Positions 24,095 to 33,812 of a DNA stretch of 64,000 nt are shown one piece after another. Position numbers and translations under genes: made by a program. This DNA is from Cellulomonas timonensis. GTDB lineage: Bacteria; Actinomycetota; Actinomycetes; Actinomycetales; Cellulomonadaceae. Position 1 is the first letter of the stretch, and the number at the start of each line of letters is the position of its first letter. The stretch covers positions 310,001 through 374,000 of the forward strand of contig NZ_FCOT01000010.1 of assembly GCF_900046455.1 (NCBI RefSeq). The letters run 5' to 3'. Under the pieces are notes generated by a model. The model was not told where the DNA came from and did no database searches. It saw only the letters and a list, made by a program, of their open reading frames with translations.

Positions 24095-24697
24095 ATGACC
24101 AGACATGTGCTCGCGGGGGCTCTCCTCGCCGTCGTCGCAACCGTCACCGTCCTGCTCTCCGGACTACTGGGCCCCGAGGTCCAGCCCGTCGCGCTGCTCG
24201 GCGCGGCGCTCGGCGGTGCCCTCGGGCTCGTGCCCGACCGCACGCCCGGCCAACGCATCGCCGCCTTCGCGGTCGGCTTCGGCGCCGCCTGGATCGGCTA
24301 CCTGCTGCGGGCCGCCGCGCTGCCCGACGCCGCCGCCGGCCGCGCCGTGGCCGTCTTCGTCGTGCTGATCGCCTGCCTCGCCATCGGCGCCGGCACCCGC
24401 GGCCGGCTTCCACTGTGGGCCACACTGCTCGGCGCCGCCGCCATGGCCGGCTCCTACGAGTCCGCCTACGCCGCGGACCCGTCGGCCTTCGTCACCACCT
24501 CGCCGATCGCGGCCACCGCCGTGCTCCTCACCGCGGGCGCCGGCTTCCTCGCCACAGCGCTGCTCGGCCCCGCCGTCGAACGCGACCGCGCACGCGACGA
24601 CGAGGAGGCACTGCCGCTCGAGCCCGAGCGCGGCCGCCCGACGCGCGTCGCCGAGCCCACCGCCTACCGCCCCTTCGAGCACGCACCGGAGGCCTGA
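24095..24697 (+). CDS. hypothetical polytopic membrane protein
   Basis: 200 residues with about six hydrophobic helices and a charged C-terminal tail (ERDRARDDEEALPLEPERG). No domain recognised. GAGGTGG precedes the ATG at 24095. It ends 1 bp before the next start, so it is co-transcribed with the secreted repeat protein and may help export or anchor it. Confidence 0.7.
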   Translation: MTRHVLAGALLAVVATVTVLLSGLLGPEVQPVALLGAALGGALGLVPDRTPGQRIAAFAVGFGAAWIGYLLRAAALPDAAAGRAVAVFVVLIACLAIGAGTRGRLPLWATLLGAAAMAGSYESAYAADPSAFVTTSPIAATAVLLTAGAGFLATALLGPAVERDRARDDEEALPLEPERGRPTRVAEPTAYRPFEHAPEA

Positions 24698-24698
24698 G

Positions 24699-27032
24699 AT
24701 GACCCCGACCACCACCCAGCGCGGGCGCCGCGCCACCACGGTGCGCCGCGCCGGCGTCGCCACCCTGGGCCTCCCACTCGTCCTGCTCCTCGCGTCCTCC
24801 CCCGCCACCGCCGCGCGGGCCGCCGCCGACAGCGGCGACGTCGAGGTGGCCAACACCGAGACCGTCCAGGCCCGACTCGACGCCACCGGCAAGCTCACAA
24901 GCGCCCGCGTCTACGAGCAGCTCGCCTTCACCGGCCACGGCACCCGCACCGTCACCAACCCCGTCTCCACCAAGGGGCTGCGCAACCTCGACGGGTTCGG
25001 CGGCTTCACCGTCAAGGACGGCGCCATGCAGGCCACCGTCACCGTGGACGGCGAGCAGCGCCTGCGCACCGTCAGCGACTTCGACGGGGAGCTGCCCATC
25101 AGCGTCGACGTGGAGTACCGCCTGGACGGCGTGAAGGTCGGCCCCGGCGCCGTCGTCGGCAAGTCCGGCGAGCTCGAGGTCCGGTACACCGTCACCAACC
25201 TGACCACCCGCCAGGACGAGGTCGCCTACGACGACGGCACCGGCAAGCAGGTCACCGCCACCGCCGAGACCGTCATCCCCATGGTCGGCCAGCTCACCAC
25301 CACGCTGCCCTCCACCTTCACCGCCGTCGCCTCCGACGAGGCCAACATGGCCGGCGACGGCCGCGGCGGCACCAAGCTCTCCTACACGATGACCCTGTTC
25401 CCGCCCATCGGGTCGCCCACCGCCGAGTTCGGCTACACCGCGCAGATCCGCAACGGCAAGATCCCGCCCGCGTCGGTCACCGCGCTGCCCGTCTCCCCGC
25501 TCACGAGCCCCTCGTTCAAGGGCGGCTCCGCGAGCTACCAGGGCGGCGCCGAGTCCGGCATCGCCCTCACCGCCGGGGCCACCGAGATCGACGCCAACCT
25601 GCTCAAGCTGCGCGACGGCGCCGCGACGCTGCTCGACGGGCTGCTGCAGCTCCGCGACGGCGCCGACCAGCTCGCCGCCGGCCTCAACGACCCCGCCGCG
25701 CCGGGCGCCAGCCAGCTCGCGACCGGCGCCAAGGCAGCCGACGCGGGCGCCGACGCCCTGGCTGCGGGCGCCGCGTCGGCCGATGCCGGCGCCCAGCAGG
25801 TCGCGTCGGGCGCGGCAGCCCTGAACGCCGGCCTGACCTCGGCAGGCGCCAAGGTGCCCGCACTCCTCGGCGGGCTCACCACCCTCGACACGGGACTCGC
25901 CACGATCCAGGCGGGGCTCACCCAGCTCGCCGGGGCCGAGGGCGTCGACAAGATGGTCGTCGGCGTCGGCTCGACCACCTCGCCCGAGACGCTCCTTCAT
26001 GGCGTCGACCAGCTTCGCCAGAGCCTCGCGTCGCTTGGCCCCGGCTTGGCGAAGCTCAGCGTCGCAACCGCCGCGTCGAGCACCGGATCCCGAGACGCCG
26101 CCACCGGTATCCGGGATGTGGCGACCGGCCTCGCGGCCACCGATCCTGTGGCTGCCGGCACGCTCAGTGTCATCGCTGACAAGCTCGACAGCACGGTGGT
26201 GACCGACCCAGCCAAGCCTCCATTGGCCATGCTCCTCGACCAGGTCAGCGGCCAGCTCGCCGAGACGTCCACAAGGATCTCCGGCACGGCGCTCCCCGGC
26301 ATCATGCAGGTCGAGTGCGGGCTGAGCGCGGCATCGCTCCCGGTGTGCGACCCCAAGAGGCCAGGGGTCCTTGAAGGGCTGCTCGCGGTCCGCGCGGGAA
26401 TCGGCGCCACGACCGACCCGACCACGAGCAAGACCCTGCAGGGCGGCATCAACGCAGCGCGTGCCGGCGTCGGTCAGCTCTCAGCCGGGGGCCAGACGCT
26501 CGTCGGCGGCCTCGGACAGCTCGCCGAGGGCGCGTCCGCGCTGAAGGCGGGCTCGTCGCAGCTGGCCGGTGGCACACGTCAGCTCGCGTCCGGCGCCGGC
26601 CAGCTCTCCACCGGCACCGGCCAGCTCGCCGATGGCGCGGCGCGCCTGGCGGGTGGGCTGCGCACCGCCGCCGACGGGTCGCAGACGCTGGCCGACGGGC
26701 TCGGCACGGCTGCTGACGGCGCCCCGGCGATCGTCGACGGCGCGGAGCAGCTCTCCGAGCAGGGCACCTCGGTGCTCGTCGAGACGGGCGCGTCGACGGC
26801 CGCCGACTACGGAGTGAAGTACGCCGTGATCGAGGCCGGCGCCGTGCGGGCCACTGAGGAGTCGATGGCGTACGGCGGCCCGGAGGGCGCGGCGTCGGTG
26901 ACGGCGTACTCGATCGAGATCGCCGGGGCCGATGGCTCGGGCGCCAGCTCGGTGGGCCGGGGCGCGGCGGCGGCTGCGCTGTTCGGGCTGGGCGGGGCGC
27001 TCGCCGCCTTCGCCCGGCGCCGGTTCGCCTAG
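24699..27032 (+). CDS. secreted, membrane-anchored YhgE/Pip-like repeat protein
   Basis: 777 residues. A basic start and hydrophobic signal segment (about 15-38) precede an extracellular beta-rich domain (about 45-280). Residues about 310-700 are dominated by degenerate heptads such as QLASGAGQLSTGTGQLADGA, typical of Pip/YhgE proteins and predicted to form long helical rods. A C-terminal helix (AAAAALFGLGGALAAF) plus RRR is a membrane anchor. The segment of about 26,000-26,480 has visibly weaker G/C bias at third positions. A role in envelope tethering or phage/export is possible; no reaction is implied. Confidence 0.75.
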   Translation: MTPTTTQRGRRATTVRRAGVATLGLPLVLLLASSPATAARAAADSGDVEVANTETVQARLDATGKLTSARVYEQLAFTGHGTRTVTNPVSTKGLRNLDGFGGFTVKDGAMQATVTVDGEQRLRTVSDFDGELPISVDVEYRLDGVKVGPGAVVGKSGELEVRYTVTNLTTRQDEVAYDDGTGKQVTATAETVIPMVGQLTTTLPSTFTAVASDEANMAGDGRGGTKLSYTMTLFPPIGSPTAEFGYTAQIRNGKIPPASVTALPVSPLTSPSFKGGSASYQGGAESGIALTAGATEIDANLLKLRDGAATLLDGLLQLRDGADQLAAGLNDPAAPGASQLATGAKAADAGADALAAGAASADAGAQQVASGAAALNAGLTSAGAKVPALLGGLTTLDTGLATIQAGLTQLAGAEGVDKMVVGVGSTTSPETLLHGVDQLRQSLASLGPGLAKLSVATAASSTGSRDAATGIRDVATGLAATDPVAAGTLSVIADKLDSTVVTDPAKPPLAMLLDQVSGQLAETSTRISGTALPGIMQVECGLSAASLPVCDPKRPGVLEGLLAVRAGIGATTDPTTSKTLQGGINAARAGVGQLSAGGQTLVGGLGQLAEGASALKAGSSQLAGGTRQLASGAGQLSTGTGQLADGAARLAGGLRTAADGSQTLADGLGTAADGAPAIVDGAEQLSEQGTSVLVETGASTAADYGVKYAVIEAGAVRATEESMAYGGPEGAASVTAYSIEIAGADGSGASSVGRGAAAAALFGLGGALAAFARRRFA

Positions 27033-27252
27033 CGGTCGCTCGCTCCTCGGCGTCACCGGAGGGCGTCGCGTGCAGGGCCCTGGCCTCGCACGCGGCGCCT
27101 TCGCGTGTGGGTCGGCGACCCTGAGCGGATCCGCCCCAGAACCAGGGCCAGGGTCCGGGCGCCCCCTGATGCCGCGCGGCGGCGGGCCGACCAGACTGGT
27201 CGCAGAGCGCTGGCGAGCCAGGCCGGCGCCATCAGCACGGACGAGGTCACGT

Positions 27253-27963
27253 ATGCGCTCCCGCTCGATCGCCCTTCTGACCGGCACGCTCGCGGTGTCG
27301 GTGGCCCTAGTGGGCTGCGGCCCTGTGATCACCAACCAGGGCGAGCCCGTGACGGAGGAGCGTTCCGTCGGCGATGTGACCGAGGTGCGCCTGCAGACGT
27401 CGGGGAACCTGACGGTGGCAGTCGGCGATGAGCCGTCGCTCACCGTCACCGCGGGGAAGAACGTCCTGGAGCACCTCACCACCGAGGTCAGCGGCGACAC
27501 CCTGGTGCTCGACACCGACGGCGGCTGGGGCAACCACGGCGCGATCGACTACACGCTGACCCTCCCCCGCCTGACGGACCTGACGGTCGCCGGCAGCGGC
27601 GACGTCCGCGGCCAGCTCGCGTCGGGCGAGGCTCTGTCCGTGACCATCAAGGGCAGCGGCGACGTGCGGCTCGACGAGGTGGACGCCGCCGAGCTCCGAC
27701 TGTCGATCTCTGGCAGCGGCGACGTGCAGCTCGACGGCTCCGTGTCCCGCCAGGACGTGGAGATCAAGGGCAGTGGCGACTACGACGGGCTCGGGCTCGA
27801 CTCCCAGGAGGCCGTGGTGGACGTCGCGGGCTCCGGCAACGTGGAGGTCCAGGTGAGCGACCGCCTCGACGCGACGATCGCGGGCAGCGGCTCCATCCGT
27901 TACGAGGGCGACCCCCAGATCAACAGCACCACCCGTGGGTCCGGGAGCATCGAGCAGCGCTGA
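27253..27963 (+). CDS. DUF2807-type lipoprotein
   Basis: 236 residues with a lipobox ALVGCG (Cys about residue 19). The rest is a head-GIN (DUF2807) adhesin-like beta-helix with repeated GSGDV turns (VAGSGDVRGQL, IKGSGDVRLDE, ISGSGDVQLDG). It is surface-anchored; the family function is poorly known. The ATG follows GAGG. It lies 220 bp downstream of the repeat protein. Confidence 0.85.
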   Translation: MRSRSIALLTGTLAVSVALVGCGPVITNQGEPVTEERSVGDVTEVRLQTSGNLTVAVGDEPSLTVTAGKNVLEHLTTEVSGDTLVLDTDGGWGNHGAIDYTLTLPRLTDLTVAGSGDVRGQLASGEALSVTIKGSGDVRLDEVDAAELRLSISGSGDVQLDGSVSRQDVEIKGSGDYDGLGLDSQEAVVDVAGSGNVEVQVSDRLDATIAGSGSIRYEGDPQINSTTRGSGSIEQR

Positions 27964-28002
27964 CGCGCGACGCTTCCCCGCGCCGCGGTGGCCGCCCGCG
28001 TC

Positions 28003-28008
28003 TACGGT
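28003..28008 (+). promoter_or_regulatory. -10 element of a leaderless LigD-polymerase transcript
   Basis: TACGGT is followed by 7 nt and the ATG at 28016, with no Shine-Dalgarno. Confidence 0.45.
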
Positions 28009-28015
28009 GGCTGCC

Positions 28016-29086
28016 ATGGCGCCCACGAAGACGCCGGCGGTGGAGCTCGACGTGCAGGGACGCACCGTCCGCGTGAGCAGTCCGGACAAGGTCTACTTCC
28101 CCGCGCGCGGGCTGACGAAGCTCGACGTGGTCGAGTACTTCCTCTCTGTGGGCGACGGCATCCTGGGCGCGTTGATCGACAGGCCCACGACGTTGGAGCG
28201 CTGGCCGAAGGGCGTGTTCGAGGGCGCGAAGATGGCGACCCGCGCCGACTCCACAGGCGACGCGTTCTACCAGAAGCGTGTTCCGCAGGGCGCCCCCGAG
28301 TACGTGGAGACGGCCCGCATCGCGTTCCCCAGCGGCCGCACCGCCGACGAGGTATGCCCCACCGAGCTGGCGGTGGTGGCGTGGGCGGCGAACCTCGGCA
28401 CGATCACGTTCCACCCGTGGCCGGTGAGCCGTGCGGACGTCGAGGCGCCCGACCAGATGCGCATCGACCTGGACCCGCAGCCCGGCACGGACTTCACCGA
28501 CGCGGTGCGCGTGGCGCCTGTGGTGCGGGAGGTGCTGCAGGAGATGGGCATGGAGGGCTGGCCCAAGACGTCCGGCGGGCGCGGGCTGCACATCTTCGTG
28601 CCCATCGAGCCCCAGTGGACGTTCACGCAGGCGCGCCGGGCCACGATCGCGCTGGGCCGGGAGGTGGAGCGGCGCCTGCCGGAGCAGGTGACCATGCACT
28701 GGTGGAAGGAGGAGCGCGGCCGCAAGATCTTCATCGACTACAACCAGATGGCCCGTGACCGCACCATCGCCTCCGCGTACTCGGTACGCGCGAACCCGCG
28801 GGCCACGGTGTCCGCGCCGCTGCGCTGGGACGAGGTGCCCGACGTCCACCCGGACGACTTCGACGTGACGACGATGCCGGCGCGATTCGCGGAGGTCGGC
28901 GACCTGTTCGCCGCGCTGAGCGCCGTCGACGGCCCGGCGTACTCGATCCGCCCGCTGCTGGACCTGGCCGACAAGGACGAGCGCGACCACGGCCACCAGG
29001 ACCTGCCCTACCCGCCGGAGTACCCGAAGATGCCGGGCGAGCCCAAGCGGGTGCAGCCCAGCAAGGACCGCGACCGGGCCCACTGA
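28016..29086 (+). CDS. stand-alone LigD-type DNA polymerase/primase
   Basis: 356 residues matching the archaeo-eukaryotic primase-like polymerase domain of LigD (non-homologous end joining). The catalytic acidic pair is in MRIDLDPQPGTDF, with TSGGRGLHIFVP and DYNQMARDRTIASAYSVRA as further motifs. There is no ligase or nuclease domain and no Ku gene nearby; separate PolDom proteins are common in actinobacteria. Start chosen at 28016 from the family N-terminus (VRVSSPDKVYFP). Confidence 0.9.
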   Translation: MAPTKTPAVELDVQGRTVRVSSPDKVYFPARGLTKLDVVEYFLSVGDGILGALIDRPTTLERWPKGVFEGAKMATRADSTGDAFYQKRVPQGAPEYVETARIAFPSGRTADEVCPTELAVVAWAANLGTITFHPWPVSRADVEAPDQMRIDLDPQPGTDFTDAVRVAPVVREVLQEMGMEGWPKTSGGRGLHIFVPIEPQWTFTQARRATIALGREVERRLPEQVTMHWWKEERGRKIFIDYNQMARDRTIASAYSVRANPRATVSAPLRWDEVPDVHPDDFDVTTMPARFAEVGDLFAALSAVDGPAYSIRPLLDLADKDERDHGHQDLPYPPEYPKMPGEPKRVQPSKDRDRAH

Positions 29087-29118
29087 GCCGGTGGAGCCGG
29101 CGGGCCGATCAGCGGGCG

Positions 29119-30378
29119 TCAGGCCTTCGCGACGGGCAACGCGGGCTCGTCAGCGGCATCGGACACGGCCGCGCGCGGGGTCCCGATGGGGCTCGAGCCG
29201 CCGCTGACGAGCCCGGCGACCGCCATCGTCACCGAGATGCCCATCATGACCAGCAGCGACGCATGCCACCCGGCGCCGGACATCACGCCGATGAGCACCG
29301 GCACGCAGGCCGCGAGCGCGTAGCCGACGGCCTGCACCATCGCTGACAGCGACCGCGCGGTGTCGCCGTCGACACTGCGGCGCGCGATGAACGTGAAGGC
29401 CACGGCGATGGCGCCACCCTGGACCACGCCCGTGACGACGATCCACACCGCCCACAGTCCGGGCGCGGTGAGCAGCCCGATGAACGCGACAGCCCACACG
29501 AGGCCCAGGGAGCCCGCGACGACGCGGGGCGACCGGGCGCGGGTGGCCAGGACCGGGGCCAGCAGGGCGCCGGAGATGCCGAGCACCTGGAAGACGGACA
29601 TCGCGGTGGCCGCGGCGCCGGCGCTGAGCCCGGCGACGTCGCGCAGCATGCCCGGCAGCCACGCGGTCATCGCGTAGTAGAGGCCGGACTGGCAGCCGAA
29701 GTACACGCCGAGCGCCCAGCCGCCGCCGGAGCGCCACACGGTGGAGCGCCCGCTGGCCGCCGGCACCTCGACGTCGCCGCGCCCGCGGGAGGACACGGCC
29801 CACAGCCACGCCCCGGCAAGTGCGAGCACCGCCCACACGGCCGTCGCGGTCCGCCAGCCGAGGCCGTGTGCCAGCGGGATCATCAGCGCGGCGGTGATCG
29901 CCGCGCCGGCGGTCAGGGAGGCGGTGCTGGCGCCTGTCATCGCCCCGAGCCGGTGCGAGAAGTCGCGCTTGACCAGCACGGGGATGAGGACGTTGCCGAC
30001 GGTGATGCCGGCGCCGATCACCACGGTGCCGACCAGGAGCTGGGTGGCGCCGCCCCACGGGCGCAGCGCGATGCCCGCGGCGATGAAGAGCAGCGCGACG
30101 ACGACGGCGCGGTCGACACCCCACTTGCGCGCGATGCCCGGGACCAGCAGCGATCCGACCGCGAAGCACAGCACGGGCAGCGTGGTCAGCAGGCCGGCCT
30201 GCCCGGCCGACAGCCCGAGGTCGGCACGGATGTCGTCCAGCACCGGCGACACCGCCGAGATGGCGCCGCGCAGGTTGAGGCTGACGAGGATGAGGGCGAC
30301 GACGTGCAGCGCTCCCGCGACGGCGGGCACGGCGACGGCGTTCTTCACGGGGCGATCGGGCACCGCTCTTTGTAGCAT
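29119..30378 (-). CDS. MFS transporter, CynX/NimT-like
   Basis: 419 residues, 12 predicted helices. SLNLRGAISAVSPVLDDIRA after helix 1 and the LSAGQAGLLTTLPVLCFAVG segment are typical of the CynX/NimT branch (cyanate or nitroimidazole-related exporters). The substrate is unknown. It begins 27 bp after the sugar ABC operon and may be co-transcribed. Confidence 0.88.
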   Translation of the reverse strand: MLQRAVPDRPVKNAVAVPAVAGALHVVALILVSLNLRGAISAVSPVLDDIRADLGLSAGQAGLLTTLPVLCFAVGSLLVPGIARKWGVDRAVVVALLFIAAGIALRPWGGATQLLVGTVVIGAGITVGNVLIPVLVKRDFSHRLGAMTGASTASLTAGAAITAALMIPLAHGLGWRTATAVWAVLALAGAWLWAVSSRGRGDVEVPAASGRSTVWRSGGGWALGVYFGCQSGLYYAMTAWLPGMLRDVAGLSAGAAATAMSVFQVLGISGALLAPVLATRARSPRVVAGSLGLVWAVAFIGLLTAPGLWAVWIVVTGVVQGGAIAVAFTFIARRSVDGDTARSLSAMVQAVGYALAACVPVLIGVMSGAGWHASLLVMMGISVTMAVAGLVSGGSSPIGTPRAAVSDAADEPALPVAKA

Positions 30379-30405
30379 GCAATGTTCCGTTACGGCTTCT
30401 CGGCC

Positions 30406-31245
30406 CTACTTCACCGACCCCGAGGTGAGTCCCGCGACGAACTGCTTCTGCAGCAGCAGGAATCCGATGACCACGGGCACGCTCACCACCAGTGACGCCG
30501 CCATCACCTGGTTCCAGTAGACGTTGATCTGCGTGGAGTACTCCCGGAGCCCGATGGACAGCGTCCGGTTCGCGTCATTGGTGAGCACGGACGCGAAGAG
30601 CACTTCCCCCCACGCCGTCATGAAGGCGTAGATCGACACGGCGATCACCCCCGGGCGCGCCGCTGGGAGCACCACGCGCAGCAACGCGCCGATATGCGAG
30701 CAGCCGTCCACCCGGGCCGCCTCGTCGAGCTCGCGCGGGATGCCGTCGAAGTAGCCGGCGAGCATCCAGATCGCGAACGGCAGCGAGAACGTCAGGTACG
30801 TGATGATCAGGCCGAGCCGGGTGCCGATGAGCTGCACCCCGAAGGTCTGCGTGAAGTTCACGAAGATCACGAACAACGGCAGCAGGAACAGCACCCCCGG
30901 GAACATCTGGGTGGACAGCACCGTGGTGGTGAACACCCCGCGGCCCTTGAACCGGTGCCGGGACACCGCGTACGCCGCGAAGATCGCGATGGCGACGCTG
31001 GCGATCGTCGCGGCGGTGGACACGATCAGGCTGTTGAGGAAGTACCTGGCGAGCGGGACCGTCGACCACATGTCGATGAACGGCTGCACGGTGAGGTTCG
31101 TCGGCCACCACGTGAACGCCCCCCGCACGTCGCCCAGCGGCTTGAGCGACGAGCCGACCATCACGTATAGCGGCACGAGTGTGAACACCGCGAGCACCGT
31201 GACGGTGATGACGCGGAAGACTTTGAACCCGGTGGTGTCATGCAC
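30406..31245 (-). CDS. carbohydrate ABC transporter permease (MalG-like)
   Basis: 279 residues, six helices, with the cytoplasmic EAA loop ELDEAARVDGCSHIGALLRV and the C-terminal FVAGLTSGSVK typical of MalG-type permeases. It overlaps the MalF-like gene by 8 bp. Second membrane subunit of a sugar importer; the ATPase is not in the window and is probably a shared MsiK-type subunit. Confidence 0.92.
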   Translation of the reverse strand: MHDTTGFKVFRVITVTVLAVFTLVPLYVMVGSSLKPLGDVRGAFTWWPTNLTVQPFIDMWSTVPLARYFLNSLIVSTAATIASVAIAIFAAYAVSRHRFKGRGVFTTTVLSTQMFPGVLFLLPLFVIFVNFTQTFGVQLIGTRLGLIITYLTFSLPFAIWMLAGYFDGIPRELDEAARVDGCSHIGALLRVVLPAARPGVIAVSIYAFMTAWGEVLFASVLTNDANRTLSIGLREYSTQINVYWNQVMAASLVVSVPVVIGFLLLQKQFVAGLTSGSVK

Positions 31246-32209
31246 GGCGCGACTCCCGGTTCACGATGAGCAGGTAGATGCCGGTGACGAGCAGCAGGAA
31301 CAGGAGCAGCAGCACGGACATCGCCGCGCCGAGCCCGAAGTTCCAGGTGAGGAACGTGGCGTTGTAGATGTGGAACGAGATGAGGTCGCCCGAGGCGGGC
31401 TGGCCCGTGCCGAACAGGACGTACGGCGTGTTGAAGTCGTTGAACACCCACAGGAACATCACCAGCACCAGCACCACGTTGACGGGGCGCAGCATCGGCA
31501 GCGTGATCGACCGCCACTGCCGCCAGGCGTGCGCGCCGTCCACGGCCGACGCCTCGTAGACGTCCTGCGGCACCGATTGCAGCCCCGCCATCAGCATGAG
31601 GAAGGCGAACGGCCACATCCGCCAGATCGCCACCACCACCACCGACCAGAACGCGTTGGAGCCGATCAGCCAGAACGGCCGGTCATCGAGTAGCCCCAGG
31701 TTGTCCACCAGGATGTGGTTCACCGCGCCGGTGTCGCGCTGCAACATGAAGTTCCAGGTCAGCACGCCCGCGTACACGGGCAGCGCATAGGGCACCAGGA
31801 ACATCGTGCGGAGCCCCGAGCGCCCGCGGAACGACCGTTGGAGCACCACGGCCGCGGCCATCCCGAACGTCCACGAGACCACCACCACCAGCAGCGTGAA
31901 GGCGCACGTCACCAGGAACGACTGGAGCAGCGCCTTCCCCACCGCCGAGTCGAAGTCCAGCGCCACCTGGAAGTTCCGCAGCCCGACGGCGGGCGCCGCC
32001 GTCCAGTTGCTGATGAAGAACTTGGTGAGCTGGCGCGTGCTCATCCACACGCCCGTGATCATCGGGATCACGTGGATCACCAGTTCGAACAGGATCGCCG
32101 GGGCGAGCAGCGCATACGGCAGCCACCAGCCCGACCGCCTGCGCGGCCGGGCCGGTGGCTGCTGCTCCTGACCGGCGTCGTCCTTCTCCGAGACCGCTGT
32201 GGTCGCCAT
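31238..32209 (-). CDS. carbohydrate ABC transporter permease (MalF-like)
   Basis: 323 residues, six helices after a hydrophilic head (KDDAGQEQQPPARPRRR). The EAA loop is VYEASAVDGAHAWRQWRSIT. It pairs with the MalG-like permease and lies 29 bp from the binding-protein gene. Confidence 0.92.
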   Translation of the reverse strand: MATTAVSEKDDAGQEQQPPARPRRRSGWWLPYALLAPAILFELVIHVIPMITGVWMSTRQLTKFFISNWTAAPAVGLRNFQVALDFDSAVGKALLQSFLVTCAFTLLVVVVSWTFGMAAAVVLQRSFRGRSGLRTMFLVPYALPVYAGVLTWNFMLQRDTGAVNHILVDNLGLLDDRPFWLIGSNAFWSVVVVAIWRMWPFAFLMLMAGLQSVPQDVYEASAVDGAHAWRQWRSITLPMLRPVNVVLVLVMFLWVFNDFNTPYVLFGTGQPASGDLISFHIYNATFLTWNFGLGAAMSVLLLLFLLLVTGIYLLIVNRESRRA

Positions 32210-32238
32210 CAGACGCCCTCCTCGTCAGGGTGGGACGG

Positions 32239-33588
32239 CTAGCCGACGGCTGTCTGGACCTGGTCCTGAGCCGTTTGCAGCGCGCTGCGCACGTCGTCCT
32301 CGGTGACTGTGCCGCCGGTGGCGATCGTCGCGAACATCTGGTTCATCGCCTTGCCGACGGTGTTCTCGAACTGGTCCTCGGCGGGCACCAGCGGCAGCGG
32401 CGCGGACCGGTTGTTGTAGATGTCGGTGAACGTCGCCGCCAGCTCGGCGTTGTCCGTGAAGGACGGCTCGGTGTCGACGAGCACGGGCAGCGTCGAGAAC
32501 GGCAGGCCGAGCTGGGTCTGCACCTCGGGGCTGGTCATGTACTCGACGAACTGCAGGGCGCCGTCCTTGTTGTCGGTGTTGTCGAAGATCGACAGGTTGA
32601 TGCCGGCCACGTGGCTGGCGATGTCGTCCTCGGCGTCCGATGGCGCGGGGAAGGCGACGACCCCGAAGGCCTCCTCAGGCATCCCGTTGGCGGCGATGGT
32701 GGCGCCCGCGTTGTTCTGCGTGAGGATCATCGCGGCCTTGCCGGTGGCGAAGTCCGCGACGGCGAGGGCGCCGTTGTCGTACTGGGCGTTCGAGGTGTTG
32801 ACCACCCCGTCCTCCTGCATGAGGTCCAGGTAGCGCTGGACGCCCTCGACGACGCCGTCCTCGGTGAACGTCGGGTTGCCGTCGCTGTCGAAGAGCTCGG
32901 CGCCGTTCTGCGCGGCGTTGATGAACGCGAAGTGGCTGTTCTCCGTGTAGCTGCCCGCGGCGAGGGTCATGCCGTACACCCCGGCGGCCTCGTCAGTGGT
33001 GGCCTGCGCCGCGGAGACCATCTCCTCCCACGTGGTGGGCGGCTGCACGCCCGCCGCCTCGAACATGGCCTTGTTGTAGTAGAGCCCGTACGCGAGCCCG
33101 TAAACGGGCACCGACGTGGGGTCCTGGCCCTCGGCGCCGCCGGTGGCCAGCGCCGTCTCGACGAACTTGTCGGCGCCCCCGATGGCGTCCATCTCCTCGC
33201 TGCCGAACGGCATGAACGCGCCGGTGGCCTGCAACGACGCCGCCCAGGTATTGCCGATGTTCACCACGTCCGGGGCCTGCCCGGACGTCACGGCGGTCTG
33301 GATCCGCGTCTGGAGGTCGTTCCACCCGATCACCTCGAGCTCGACCGGGATGCCGGTCTGCTCGGTGAACGCCTCGAGGACGGGGGTGAGCACCTCCTTG
33401 TCGTTGTCGATGCTCGTGCCCTGGTTGCTGGCCCAGTAGGTCAGGGTTCCTCCGCCGCCCCCTCCCTCCTCGGTGGCCCCGCCACCATCGGAGTTGTCAG
33501 AGCCGTCGGAGTCGCTGGTGCAGGCGGCCGTCATGCCGAGCAGCAGGGCTGCGGCGACGACGGAGGCGCCCAGAGATCGTGTCTTCAC
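32239..33588 (-). CDS. sugar ABC transporter substrate-binding lipoprotein
   Basis: 449 residues. A signal peptide ends in the lipobox GMTAAC, followed by an acidic/glycine linker (DGGGATEEGGGGGG) and an SBP_bac_1 fold with LEVIGWNDLQTRIQTAVTSG, YGLYYNKAMFEAAGVQPPTT and DFATGKAAMILTQNN. The GTG start at 33588 follows GGGGGGA. First gene of the sugar importer operon; no regulator is adjacent. Confidence 0.92.
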   Translation of the reverse strand: MKTRSLGASVVAAALLLGMTAACTSDSDGSDNSDGGGATEEGGGGGGTLTYWASNQGTSIDNDKEVLTPVLEAFTEQTGIPVELEVIGWNDLQTRIQTAVTSGQAPDVVNIGNTWAASLQATGAFMPFGSEEMDAIGGADKFVETALATGGAEGQDPTSVPVYGLAYGLYYNKAMFEAAGVQPPTTWEEMVSAAQATTDEAAGVYGMTLAAGSYTENSHFAFINAAQNGAELFDSDGNPTFTEDGVVEGVQRYLDLMQEDGVVNTSNAQYDNGALAVADFATGKAAMILTQNNAGATIAANGMPEEAFGVVAFPAPSDAEDDIASHVAGINLSIFDNTDNKDGALQFVEYMTSPEVQTQLGLPFSTLPVLVDTEPSFTDNAELAATFTDIYNNRSAPLPLVPAEDQFENTVGKAMNQMFATIATGGTVTEDDVRSALQTAQDQVQTAVG

Positions 33589-33812
33589 GAGATGTCCCCC
33601 CTGGTCATCACGGGATCGGCGTCCGGATGGCGGCCGGTCCACACGGGGCGTCGATGCGTGCATTGAGCCCTTTTTGATGGTATGCGCGGTCTCGCGTGAC
33701 AGCGCGTCGGGAGCGCGTCCACGGGCTGCGGCCCAACGCGCGCGCCACGTGGGCGCCACGACGCGGGAGAATGGCCCGACCCGGTCTCACCCCCCGAAGG
33801 AGCACCTCCGCC

